Of a stretch of 64,000 bases of DNA, positions 53,378 through 63,400 are shown piece after piece. The DNA comes from OLB11 sp041392835 (GTDB lineage: Bacteria > Bacteroidota > Bacteroidia > Chitinophagales > Chitinophagaceae), in the NCBI GenBank assembly GCA_041392835.1, contig JAWKLF010000001.1:558001-622000 (forward strand), given 5' to 3'. A program made the translations under genes and the position numbers. Numbering within the stretch: position 1 is the stretch's first letter; each line of letters starts with the position of its first letter. The notes under the pieces are model-generated. The model did no database searches. It was not told where the DNA came from and saw nothing but the letters and a program-made list of their open reading frames with translations.

Positions 53378-54298
53378 TTATTCTTCGCCAAAATAGTCGC
53401 TGTCAATTTTTTTAAGTTCATAAGTCTGCTGTGTTGTGCAACCAAGATTGTAGTCAATCATTAGTTGGGCCAACTGCTCACCGTTTATGAGAACAATTTT
53501 CGTTTCATTCCTCGGTGTGTATTCCAAAGCTTCTTTCGTAAAATTTGATGTAGTAATGAATATTCCTTTTTTAGCTCCTTGTCCAGCAAGTGCACCAACG
53601 AATTTTTGAAGTTCTGGTCGTCCAACAACATTTCCTGGCCTCCAACGCTTGGCTTGAATATAAATAATGTCAAGTCCGAGTTTGTCTTCTTTTATTGTTC
53701 CATCTATTCCTTCGTCACCACTTTTCCCCATTGCTTTTCCTGCGTCTTTGATTGAACCACCATAACCCATTTTTACTAAAAGTTCAACTACAAGTCGCTC
53801 GAAAAAAGCAGGAGAGAGGTCAACAACTTTGTTAAGCAGTTCAGATGCTAAGGATTTTCTTATTCGTTGATATGCTTTGTCCAAACTCTCTTCAGGTGTC
53901 TGTTCGTTGTTTTCAATTATTGTAGTTTCATCTTCTTCGCTTTCATTATTGCTTCTTGAGGCGTTTTGAAACTCTATAAATGCTGGAAACTGTCTTAAAT
54001 ACTTTGCATCTACTCGGTCAGGATTTTTTGCTAAAGTCTGTCTGCCAAGGTCAGTGATTACGAATGTTGCACGTTTTGGAGAGTCAAGCAGTCCTGCTTT
54101 TTTTAGATAAGTCTTTGCCCAACCAACTCTGTTGTCAAAAATGGCTTGGTTGCCGCTTGCCAAAAGTTCTTTTCTTTCTTCATCTGTTATTTCAAATTCA
54201 ATAGCCAAACGTTCAATCAAGTCTCTATATCTATGCTCATGTCCGTCTGAAACTAGTTTGAGCAATGGAAGCATCAAGGATTGGTAGTCTGGTATCAT
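53378..54298 (-). CDS. mrr: Mrr-type restriction endonuclease (modification-dependent candidate)
   Basis: This 306-residue protein has an N-terminal winged-helix Mrr_N domain (about residues 5-95; LMLPLLKLVSDGHEHRYRDL, RVGWAKTYLKKAGLL, TFVITDLGRQTLAKNP) and a C-terminal Mrr catalytic domain (about 165-275) with the PD-(D/E)XK set: GDEGIDGTI (Asp) and IYIQAKRW (Gln-x-Lys). This is the domain order of E. coli Mrr, which cuts methylated DNA. No methylase gene is adjacent, which fits a type IV enzyme. It stands alone between the tadA run and fabH, with non-coding gaps of 141 and 112 bases, and may be a transferred defence gene. Confidence 0.9.
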   Translation of the reverse strand: MIPDYQSLMLPLLKLVSDGHEHRYRDLIERLAIEFEITDEERKELLASGNQAIFDNRVGWAKTYLKKAGLLDSPKRATFVITDLGRQTLAKNPDRVDAKYLRQFPAFIEFQNASRSNNESEEDETTIIENNEQTPEESLDKAYQRIRKSLASELLNKVVDLSPAFFERLVVELLVKMGYGGSIKDAGKAMGKSGDEGIDGTIKEDKLGLDIIYIQAKRWRPGNVVGRPELQKFVGALAGQGAKKGIFITTSNFTKEALEYTPRNETKIVLINGEQLAQLMIDYNLGCTTQQTYELKKIDSDYFGEE

Positions 54299-54410
54299 AC
54301 TTTTTCTGTTTGTGGTTTGTAAGGAAATTCTTTTCAGTACTTTTCTTAAAAAGCTTGTACGTTAGATGTTCTTAAAAAAAATTAATCGTTTCTATTGCAA
54401 AAATAAAAAC

Positions 54411-55400
54411 CTAATAAGCCCATTTAAGATAGGTACTACCCCACGTAAAGCCACCACCAAAGGCTGCAAGTATAATATTATCTCCTTTTTTTAATTTCTT
54501 TTCCCATTCCCAAAGGCAAAGGGGCAAGGTGCCATTGGTTGTATTTCCAAATCGTTGTATGTTGATCATTACTTTTTCTTCGGGTATGCCCATGCGGTCT
54601 CTTGTGGCATCTATGATACGCTTATTGGCCTGATGTGGCACTAGCCATGCTATGTCATCGCTTACCAATTGATTGCGTTGCATGATTTCAAAAGCTACAT
54701 CGGCCATGTTAGTAACAGCAAATTTAAAAACCGTTTGTCCTTCTTGATATACATAATGCTCTTTGTTCATGACGGTTTCTATAGTGGCAGGTTTTACACT
54801 ACCGCCCGCTTTTTGATGTAGAAAAGCTCTTCCTGCTCCATTTGATTTTAATATTGAATCTATAATGCCAAGACCTTCGGTGTTGGGTTCTAAAAGGACT
54901 GCACCACAGCCATCGCCAAATATGATGCAAGTAGTTCTATCTTCAAAGTTGAGTATGGAGCTCATTTTGTCGCCACCTACTACAATAATTTTTTTGTGTT
55001 TACCTGTTTGAATAAATTGTGCAGCAGTATTGAGCGCATATAAAAAGCCACTGCAAGCTGCGCTTACATCATAGCCCCAAGCACTGGTCATGCCAAGCTT
55101 GTCTGTAATAACATTGGCTGTAGCAGGAAAAGTAAAATCGGGCGTAGTAGTAGCGCAAATTAATAATTCTATTTCATCTGGTTGAATGCCCGTCTTGTCA
55201 AAAATTTCTTGTACAGCTTTCACGGCCATGTCAGAGGTGCCCAAGCCTTCGCCTTTTAAAATTCTACGTTCTTTGATACCCGTACGAGTTGTAATCCATT
55301 CATCGCTGGTATCTACTATTTTTTCTAAATCAAAATTGCTGAGTATATCTTCTGGAACATAACCACCTACGCATGTAATGGCTGCTTGTATTTGAGGCAT
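54411..55400 (-). CDS. fabH: 3-oxoacyl-ACP synthase III
   Basis: This 329-residue ketoacyl-ACP synthase III condenses acetyl-CoA (or a branched acyl-CoA) with malonyl-ACP to start fatty acid synthesis. The catalytic triad is visible: Cys 116 in DVSAACSGFLYAL, His in VPHQANKRI, and Asn in FGNTTNGTLP. The N-terminal DEWITTRTGIKERR binds CoA. It lies 44 bases after hpt on the same strand, with a near-consensus TACCTTTA just upstream. The genome may hold more than one fabH, and branched-chain preference cannot be read from sequence here. Confidence 0.94.
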   Translation of the reverse strand: MPQIQAAITCVGGYVPEDILSNFDLEKIVDTSDEWITTRTGIKERRILKGEGLGTSDMAVKAVQEIFDKTGIQPDEIELLICATTTPDFTFPATANVITDKLGMTSAWGYDVSAACSGFLYALNTAAQFIQTGKHKKIIVVGGDKMSSILNFEDRTTCIIFGDGCGAVLLEPNTEGLGIIDSILKSNGAGRAFLHQKAGGSVKPATIETVMNKEHYVYQEGQTVFKFAVTNMADVAFEIMQRNQLVSDDIAWLVPHQANKRIIDATRDRMGIPEEKVMINIQRFGNTTNGTLPLCLWEWEKKLKKGDNIILAAFGGGFTWGSTYLKWAY

Positions 55401-55444
55401 AAATAAGGAGTGTTTTTGAATTCGTAAAGGTACGAAATGGAATG

Positions 55445-55978
55445 CTAATCTGCTAATTGATATATGGCATCATAGTTTCTTCCAAGTCCATCATAGTCCA
55501 AACCGTATCCTACTACAAACTTGTTAGGTATAGAAAAGCCAACATAGTCTACATCAAGCGGAAATAATTGAGCATCGGGTTTTTGTAAAAGGGTACAAAT
55601 TTTTATACTTCTTGGATTTTGTTTCATAAGGGTTGGCAAAAATTCAGTTAGAGTTTTGCCGGTGTCCACTATGTCTTCTACAATAATGATATCTTTATCA
55701 TTGATATTTTCTTCTAATCCTATAGAAGTAAGCACAGTGCCAGTAGAGCTCGTGCCTTTATATGAAATTAGTTTGATAAATGAAATACAAGCCGGAATAG
55801 AAATTTTTTTAAACAGGTCGGCTGCAAATACAAAAGAGCCATTTAAGATGCCCACAAAAAGCGGTTCTTTGTCTTTATAATCGTTGCTAATTTCATTGGC
55901 CAAGGCATCTATACGTTCTTGTATAGTTTGTGCGCTTAAGTAAGGAACAAATCGTTTATCGTGTACTTGTATGCTCAT
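55445..55978 (-). CDS. hpt: Hypoxanthine phosphoribosyltransferase
   Basis: This 177-residue purine salvage enzyme has the PRPP-binding loop IIVEDIVDTGKTL and FVGILNGSFVFAADL; YVGFSIPNKFVVGYGLDYDG is the base-binding part. It forms IMP (and often GMP) from the free base and PRPP. Its start lies 2 bases after the stop of the LysM glucosaminidase gene, so they are probably co-transcribed, though the functions are not obviously linked. Confidence 0.93.
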   Translation of the reverse strand: MSIQVHDKRFVPYLSAQTIQERIDALANEISNDYKDKEPLFVGILNGSFVFAADLFKKISIPACISFIKLISYKGTSSTGTVLTSIGLEENINDKDIIIVEDIVDTGKTLTEFLPTLMKQNPRSIKICTLLQKPDAQLFPLDVDYVGFSIPNKFVVGYGLDYDGLGRNYDAIYQLAD

Positions 55979-55980
55979 GA

Positions 55981-58002
55981 CTATTTTTTCTTTTTTGTTG
56001 TCGTTTCTTTTTTTGTGTCTTTCGTATTTTTTGCTTTTGCCTTAGTATCCGTTTTTTTTGTATTGCTATCGCTTGTTTTTTTCGTTATTGGTTTTTTGGT
56101 TTCTGGTTTTTTTTCAGATGTTTTTGAGTTCGATTTAGTATCTGTTTTTTTAGTAGAGGTTGTACTTGTTTTTTGTTTAGCATCGGACTTTGTAGTTCCA
56201 CTTGTTTTTTTAATGCCTGTACTAGTTTTAATAATGGTTTCTTTCTTTGGCGTAGGTTCTGGTTTTTTAGTACTTGTTGTTTGTGTTGTTGCTTTTTCAA
56301 CTTTTTTAGGAGCTTCTACTTCTTTTTTTATTTGTGTGTTTGTTTCTTTTTTTACGCGAGGCGGATAGGTTTTATAAATAATTTTATCAAATCGTTTTTT
56401 TAAATTTTTTACACTATCACTTACATTCGGTTCATTATATTTTCGTTCTAAAATTTCTTTTGGAATTTCTGATTGAAAAGGTTTAGTCTTTGTTTCTACT
56501 TGAACAAGTTCTTCTTGTTTTAATGTAGGTATGGATTCGGTACTTTGTTCTTGTATTTCAGTAGCTACTAGTGTGTCTATTTTAGTTACATAGGCATCGT
56601 TTATTTCAGCACCTAAAAGAGCGGCCGTTTTTTGTGCTTTGTTTTCGTCTAAAATAATTTCTTTGTCAGCTACTACAGTTTCTGTTATTTGAGGTTCTGT
56701 AGTTTTTGTTTGGGTTTCATTTTGAATTTTTTCTTCTTGTATTTCTACAATTGCTCGACTTTCTTCTTGTATTTCTTCTATTTTAGTTTCTGTTTCAGTC
56801 TTGGCAACAGGCTCAGAAGGTGTTGTTTCAGTAATATCTACATTTAGTTCCTTGGCGTTTGGCGCTGGGATAGCTTCTTCTATTATAGCTTCTTTTGTTT
56901 CAATATTGTGTTCTGCATTTTGAATATTTTCTTGTTTTACTTCTGGAGTAGGATTGTTTTCTTTTTTTACTATAATAACATTGTCGTTGGTCTTTTTTTC
57001 TTCAAATACATCCAAAAATTGTGGTTTTATTTTAGGTTTATTATATGATTTATATTGAAGAGATAATTTTTCATTAGGATAGGGTTCTTCACCTGGTATC
57101 ATATTATTAAAATAATATAGATTGTCGAGGAGTATAGCTTCTTTTTGCGAAATAAGATGCATGTTTTCATTAGCCTGCACAATATGAAATTCTTCAGTAC
57201 CAATTTTTTTCTTTTTTTCTAAAAAGATAAACATGTCTTGTTCGAGGGGTTTGTCAGCTAAGTCATTATTAGAAAGTAATTTTTGATAGCGAGTGTTGTA
57301 CTTAACAGCATAGCTCAAAAGTGTTTCGCCTTTTTTGGCCCAAAATCCAGTCAATCCTTTGTAGGTATTGTCTTCAAATAGTTTAGCAGAGCTAGCAGTG
57401 TTTGTATTGCTAAGGGGTTTGTGTATAGCTGTTTCAGCGTTATAGTTGTTTTCAATATCATGTTCAGGCACTACTTCGGCTTGCATGCTCATGGCACTTA
57501 ATGTGTATTGTTGTAGATTGTATTTTTCAATCAAATCTACTAATCGTTTTACATACATAGGGTTAGTAGCATAGCCAGCTCTTTTGAGTCCTTGAGCCCA
57601 GCCCACATAGTCTGTAATTTCGAGTTCAAACAAAGCGTTATAGCGTTTGCTTGCTCTGAGATAATCGGAATGATCGGTGTAGGAATCGCTAGCAGAGTCG
57701 TAGGCTCTAAAACATTCTTGTTTTGCATCATCATCGTGCAATATAGTTTTGCCAGTCCAGGTGGATTTGCATTTTATACCAAAATGATTATTGCCTTGTG
57801 TAGCCAATTCGCTCAATCCATTGGCACTTTCATGCAGTCCTTGAGCAAGTGTTATTGCTGCAGGAACGCCTGTGCGCAATTGCTCATTTATAGCTAGTGT
57901 TTTATAAGTTTCAATATAGTCCAATGCATTTTGGTCTTGTGCAAACAAGTTTATTTGTACAAAACAAAATATGAGAAATAAGAATAATTTGTTTTTTTGC
58001 AT
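55981..58002 (-). CDS. Exported glucosaminidase with LysM-like repeats and a long Lys/Thr/Glu-rich tail
   Basis: This 673-residue protein has a signal peptide (LFLFLIFCFVQINLFAQ), then a FlgJ-type glucosaminidase domain (about 22-165: GVPAAITLAQGLHESANGLSELATQGNNHFGIKCK with the catalytic Glu in HES, and YATNPMYVKRLVDLI). Two LysM-like parts follow (about 215-260, GFWAKKGETLLSYAVKYN, and about 270-325, HIVQANENMHLISQKEAI). Residues about 340-673 are low complexity, acidic first, then Lys/Thr-rich, ending KKETTTKKKK. The enzyme would cut peptidoglycan during wall remodelling. The basic tail may bind acidic polymers at the envelope; this is inference. Confidence 0.88.
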   Translation of the reverse strand: MQKNKLFLFLIFCFVQINLFAQDQNALDYIETYKTLAINEQLRTGVPAAITLAQGLHESANGLSELATQGNNHFGIKCKSTWTGKTILHDDDAKQECFRAYDSASDSYTDHSDYLRASKRYNALFELEITDYVGWAQGLKRAGYATNPMYVKRLVDLIEKYNLQQYTLSAMSMQAEVVPEHDIENNYNAETAIHKPLSNTNTASSAKLFEDNTYKGLTGFWAKKGETLLSYAVKYNTRYQKLLSNNDLADKPLEQDMFIFLEKKKKIGTEEFHIVQANENMHLISQKEAILLDNLYYFNNMIPGEEPYPNEKLSLQYKSYNKPKIKPQFLDVFEEKKTNDNVIIVKKENNPTPEVKQENIQNAEHNIETKEAIIEEAIPAPNAKELNVDITETTPSEPVAKTETETKIEEIQEESRAIVEIQEEKIQNETQTKTTEPQITETVVADKEIILDENKAQKTAALLGAEINDAYVTKIDTLVATEIQEQSTESIPTLKQEELVQVETKTKPFQSEIPKEILERKYNEPNVSDSVKNLKKRFDKIIYKTYPPRVKKETNTQIKKEVEAPKKVEKATTQTTSTKKPEPTPKKETIIKTSTGIKKTSGTTKSDAKQKTSTTSTKKTDTKSNSKTSEKKPETKKPITKKTSDSNTKKTDTKAKAKNTKDTKKETTTKKKK

Positions 58003-58008
58003 ACTTAA

Positions 58009-58653
58009 TTAGTATTTTTTTCTTGAAATCATGATACCATCTCGGATAGGCAAAAGTACATTTTCTAAACGAGGGTCTTGGTTAATTTTTTCATTATAAG
58101 CGTGCAATGCTTTTGCAAATTTTCCTGCTTGTTCAAGATTCAAAACCTCTCCTTTGAACAGTACATTGTCTGCTAATAGGCAAGCTCCAACATTCATTTT
58201 TTCGATAACTAAATCAAGGTATTTTGAATATCCTTGTTTGTCGGCATCAATAAAAACCAAATCAAATTTTTGACTTAAGGTTGGTAAAATGTCTTTTGCA
58301 TCGCCAAATAAAATTTGTATTTGTTTTGCATAGGGAGATGCTGCAATATGCGCCTCGCTTAGTGCTATATTTTCTTTACTATTATCTATCGTAATTAAGC
58401 GTCCTTGAGGGTCAAGACCCTCTGCCAGGCACATAGCCGAATAGCCTGTAAATGTGCCTATTTCCAATATGTTAGTAGGTTTGATAAGTGTACTGATAAG
58501 ACTTAGTACCCTACCTTGCAAATGTCCAGAAAGCATATAAGGTTGTCTTGTTTTTTCAAAAGTGTTTTGGCTTGCTTGCACTAGCCAAGAAGCTTCGGGT
58601 GTAGAGTATTTTTCACAATAGGTATAAAGTGCTTCTTCTTGTATTCGCTGCAT
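58009..58653 (-). CDS. Class I O-methyltransferase (caffeoyl-CoA OMT-like, family 3)
   Basis: This 214-residue SAM-dependent methyltransferase has NILEIGTFTGYSAMCLAEGLDPQGRLITID, the family 3 SAM site, IQILFGDAKDIL, DLVFIDADKQGYSKYLD (metal-binding Asp) and LLADNVLFKGEV. The plant enzymes act on caffeoyl-CoA; bacterial substrates are mostly catechol-like or unknown. Its start overlaps the end of the symporter gene by 41 bases, and the glucosaminidase gene follows after 6 bases, so it is in a minus-strand operon. Confidence 0.9.
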   Translation of the reverse strand: MQRIQEEALYTYCEKYSTPEASWLVQASQNTFEKTRQPYMLSGHLQGRVLSLISTLIKPTNILEIGTFTGYSAMCLAEGLDPQGRLITIDNSKENIALSEAHIAASPYAKQIQILFGDAKDILPTLSQKFDLVFIDADKQGYSKYLDLVIEKMNVGACLLADNVLFKGEVLNLEQAGKFAKALHAYNEKINQDPRLENVLLPIRDGIMISRKKY

Positions 58654-60178
58654 ATACTGGAGTTATTTTTTTTTTCGAAAAAAAGTATAACAATAAAAAT
58701 GTAATAAGGCCATTGATAGGAAGTAATTCAATTCCGATTTTATAGTTGCCAAAGATAGATTTTGATAAATGAATAAGAGATTGACCAAGCTTATCGCTAA
58801 GTGTTAATTTTTTTATAAACCATTCGGCATTGTTTATTAAATCTATGCCTAAGCTAAGCAAAACGGCCAATAAACATAAGGGCAAAACGTATTGGTCACG
58901 TATCGATTTTTTAGTCAATATGCCAAAGGCAAATAATCCTAATAGAGGCCCATAGGTATAGCCAGCTAATTTTAGTATAACGTCAATAATTGATTTATCA
59001 TTAATCCACTTAAATACCATAGTGCATATAAAAAATAAAATGGCAAAGGCTAAGTGAACTATGAGTCTAGTTCGTTTTGCTTCAACTTCGCTTAGGTTTG
59101 GATTTCGTTTAATACCCAAAAGGTCTATACAAAAAGAAGAGGTAAGAGCTGTCAGTGCTCCATCGGCACTTGGGAAGAGCGCAGATATAAGACCTATAAT
59201 AAATAGTATGGAAATGCCACCAGCCAAATATCCATTGAGTGCTATAGTAGGAAACAAATCGTCGCCAGCCACCTCAAGACCTTGGTTTTTGGCATATAAA
59301 TAAAGACAGCCACCTAAGAATAAAAATAAAAAATTGACAAATAAAATGATGGTGCTAAATGTCATCATATTTTTTTGTGAGCCACCCAATGTTTTTACAC
59401 TAATATTTTTTTGCATCATTTCCTGATCAAGACCAGTCATGCCTATAGTTATAAATGCACCTCCAATAATTTGTTTAAGAAAAAAACCACTACTATTCAC
59501 ATCGGTATTAAAAATTTTGGTATAGCCCTCGTTTTTCATTTGTGATAAAGAATCAAAAAATCCCAAATCTAATTTAGTAAGGATAGCGATAGTACACACT
59601 AACAGACCTAAAAGCATAAAAGTAGTTTGTAGAGTGTCGGTATATACAATAGTTTTAACGCCACCTTCGAAGGTGTATAGCAATATGAGTAAAAGAATGA
59701 TAAAAGTGGTAAGCCAAAAAGGGACATGTAAATTGTTTAAAATAAAAAGTTGAAGAATATTGACTACTAAATATAACCTAGCCGTAGCACCCAAAGTGCG
59801 AGAAATAATAAAAAATAAAGCACCCGTTTTATAAGACGTCATGCCTATACGATCTTGCAGATAGGAGTATATAGAAGTAAGTTGCAGACGATAGTATAGT
59901 GGTAGCAGAATATAGGCTACTGCGATATAGCCTATAAAATAGCCAATTACTACTTGAAAGTATTGAAAACCATTGCTACCAACCGTGCCTGGCACACTCA
60001 CAAAGGTGACTCCACTAAGCGAAGTGCCTATCATACCAAAGGCTACTAATAGCCAATTAGAATTTCTATTTCCAATAAAAAAAGATTCGTTGTTGCTTTT
60101 TTTACTTGTAAAATACGCTACGATAAGCAATAGAATAAAATAGGCTAAAACAAAAAGAAGTAAAATAGTAGAGGACAT
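58613..60178 (-). CDS. Sodium:solute symporter (SSS family)
   Basis: This is a 521-residue transporter with about thirteen membrane helices and a C-terminal helix near the end. GNRNSNWLLVAFGMIGTSLSGVTFVSVPG holds the helix-1 sodium-site region, GGVKTIVYTDTLQT and LFPSADGALTALTSSFCIDLL are SSS signatures. Substrates in this family vary (sugars, amino acids, carboxylates) and cannot be told here. It is the first gene of the run to fabH. The last 14 codons overlap the O-methyltransferase gene. Confidence 0.9.
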   Translation of the reverse strand: MSSTILLLFVLAYFILLLIVAYFTSKKSNNESFFIGNRNSNWLLVAFGMIGTSLSGVTFVSVPGTVGSNGFQYFQVVIGYFIGYIAVAYILLPLYYRLQLTSIYSYLQDRIGMTSYKTGALFFIISRTLGATARLYLVVNILQLFILNNLHVPFWLTTFIILLLILLYTFEGGVKTIVYTDTLQTTFMLLGLLVCTIAILTKLDLGFFDSLSQMKNEGYTKIFNTDVNSSGFFLKQIIGGAFITIGMTGLDQEMMQKNISVKTLGGSQKNMMTFSTIILFVNFLFLFLGGCLYLYAKNQGLEVAGDDLFPTIALNGYLAGGISILFIIGLISALFPSADGALTALTSSFCIDLLGIKRNPNLSEVEAKRTRLIVHLAFAILFFICTMVFKWINDKSIIDVILKLAGYTYGPLLGLFAFGILTKKSIRDQYVLPLCLLAVLLSLGIDLINNAEWFIKKLTLSDKLGQSLIHLSKSIFGNYKIGIELLPINGLITFLLLYFFSKKKITPVYAANTRRSTLYLL

Positions 60179-60408
60179 GTTGCTAAATGATTTTTTTGTA
60201 TTTGGGTAAAAATAGAAAAAATGTTGGTAATATTTTTTTATACGTAGCTTAAAAAACGTTGAACTATTTGTAATTTACAAAGAGTAATACATATAAAGTA
60301 TCGTTTTAATCCACTCTAAAAATTAGTCTGAAACCAGTTTGATACTGGTATAAGTTTTGGTCAGCGACAATAAATCACTTTGGTATAAAAGGATAAAGAT
60401 TCCATACC

Positions 60409-63400
60409 TTATGGCATAATAACGCCAACAAACGCTTGGTTGTTTGGATCCCAAATTAAGAAATCAAAAATATCTACAAAACCATCGCCATTGAGATCCG
60501 TAGGTAAATAACCAAAAGAGAAATTTTGATTGTCTACATCCCAATCCAGAAAGTCGAAGATGTCAACAAAACCATCTTGATTTATGTCGCCAGTGTATAG
60601 CGCAAAAACACCAGGTGCAACTTCTTTTTGATTATTACCAAATGCCTGATTGGCAGATAGGCTAAAATTGTATTGTGTAAGACTATCTATTAATATCGGT
60701 GTACTTGTCCATGTTTCAACAGTATTTCGATGATTGATTTTTAGGTAATACATATTGCCATGCAAACTGGCCGGAAATGAAATATAGGCTTCGCCATTCG
60801 TTTTTAATTCTACTTTTTTCTCAAATAGACTATTCCAACTACCAGGGCTTACTTCGTTCATTACAGAAATAATGATACTATCACTTGCTAATATATGACT
60901 GGGCTCACCTTGATTAAGTAATACATTAGCCATTTCATTATTGCCAACATAATATCCTTCTATGAATAGTTTAATACCTAAAAATCCAGTTACATTAAAT
61001 GGGGTAGCATTCATCAGGCTCCATGTGCCAACACTGTCTTTTACTCGTATACACAATTGGTGTGCTCCAATAGAAATAGTTGATGGTAAGGTTATATTTT
61101 CAGTGGTAGTCAAAGTATCTACAACATAGGCTGTACTGATAGCTATGCCATTGCCCACGCCTGGGTCATTATCAATGAAGTATTCAGCGGCAACCAAAGG
61201 GGTGCTAATTGCTGAAGCAGTAATATGAATCATTTTGCTGCTAAACAAACTCCATTTGCCTATACTATCCATAACTCTAATACTTAGAAGATGCATGCCT
61301 GTGGGTAAATTGCTTGGAATTGAAATGTTGGCTAATATATTCATGGTATCCATAGCCATACCAATGTTAAGGCTAGAAGCATTACCCACACCTGGGTCAT
61401 TATCAATGAAGTATTCAGCGGCAACCAAAGGAGTGCTAATTGCTGAAGCAGTAATATGAATCATTTTACTGCTAAACAAACTCCAATCTCCTAAGCTATC
61501 CTTTACACGGATACTCAATAGATGCATACCGGTTTCCAAATTTGCTGGCATAGTTATGTTTGATAATATTGAAAAGGTATCGCTAGCTAAACCCACGCTA
61601 ATGGATACGCCATTGCCAATGCCTGGGTCATTATCAATAAAATACTCGGCTGCGACCAATGGTGATGCATACACTTTATCTATATAATAAAATATTCGAC
61701 TTTCAAATGTGCCCCATTGGCCCGTGCTATCTTGAACCCGCAAATACACTTCATGGATGCCTTTTGCAAGCGCGTTTGGTATCGGAATAGAACTTATAGC
61801 ATTAATAGTATCTGCCGATGGAATAAAAAGTATAGAATCTCTATTCCCCTCGCCTGGGTCATTATCAATAAAATATTCAGCTCTTACTAAGGGTGCATCA
61901 ATCGTTATGGAATCTTCAACGTACAAATAACTACTCTCAAAAGCACTCCATGCAGCCTTACAAGTTTTTACTCTTGCATTCAAAATATGGCCACCAGCAC
62001 TTAAGGTATTTGGAATTATGATTGAATAAGAATCATGGATTGAATCCGTGTTGTTTGGAAATACTGACAAACTAATACCATTGTTGAACCCTGGGTCGTG
62101 ATCAAAAAAGTATTCAGCTCGCTCTATAGTACCTGGGTATATATTGGGATTGTTATCATTGCAATCATCACCGTTCAGTACTTTACCGTTGGGAATAGTG
62201 TAAGGCAAGCCGACACAAAAAAATTGCATGGTAGTAGTATCTCCAAACCCATCGCCGTCTAAATCGTTGTATAAGGCAGTTGTATTATAAACAGATGAAT
62301 CATTATCGTTGCAATCGGTATTTACTAATGAATATCCAATGGGTGCTAATACATTGTTTTGCGCACACACAAATACCATATTACCAGCCCCGATGCCGTC
62401 TAAATCATTATCTACATAAAATGGAAATAAAGCGTGCAAAGAGGCGTCATTATCATTGCAATCGGTGCTATCCAATACATATCCTATGGGCTGTGAGGTG
62501 CTGAAAATAAATTGCGATACATTTCCAAATCCATCTGCATCCAAATCTTCAAACCACTTACTTGTGCTAACAAAAATTTTCATAGTATTACAAATACTCC
62601 ATTTACCATCCGCAACTTGTGTTCTACACACAAATTGATGAAACCCGCTTGAAGCAATTGATAGGGGTAATGTATAATTTGAAAATACAACTTGGGTATC
62701 AGCATTTATGGGTAGGTTGATACCATTGCCAAAACCTGGGTCGAGGTCAATAAAGTATTCAACCTTAACGATGGGAGCTAAAGTTGCTACATTTGATAGT
62801 GTAGAATCTTTGTATATTTTTTTCAAATTCGTTATGCTCCACGTACCCAAACTGTCTTGAGTACGAAAACCGATGGTATGAAAACCCGGGTTGACTGTAG
62901 AAAGATTGATTTGCGAGTTTTGTAAAATTGAATTTGTATCGATTGCAATAGGCAATGAAAATGCCATACCAAAGCCTGGGTCGGTATCTATAAAATATTC
63001 GGCCTTCACAATGGGAACTCTCTTGTTTGGAATAGACAGCATAGAGTCTTTGTATATTTTCTTTAGATTAGTAATACTCCATTTTCCTAAGCTATCCTGA
63101 GTGCGAAACCCAAGCGTATGAAAGCCAGAACTTACACTAGATAAATTAATAGTTGTGTAATTTAAAATAACATTCGTATCCATAGAAATGGATAATGAAG
63201 AGGCATTTCCGAAACCTGGGTCCGTATCAATAAAATATTCGGCTTTTACAATCGGAAATTGTTTGTCTAAAATCGCTAAGGTAGAATCTTTGTAAAATCT
63301 TTTTAGATTTGTTATGCTCCACTTGCCCATACTATCTTGTGAGCGAAACCCTATGGTATGAAAACCGGGGTTGACAGTAGAAAGATTGATAAGTGTACTT

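Noticed and set aside
55961..56403. Antisense reading frames rich in Phe, Val and Ser opposite the glucosaminidase tail
   Set aside because: They mirror the Lys/Thr low-complexity tail of the real gene and have no own promoter or family resemblance.
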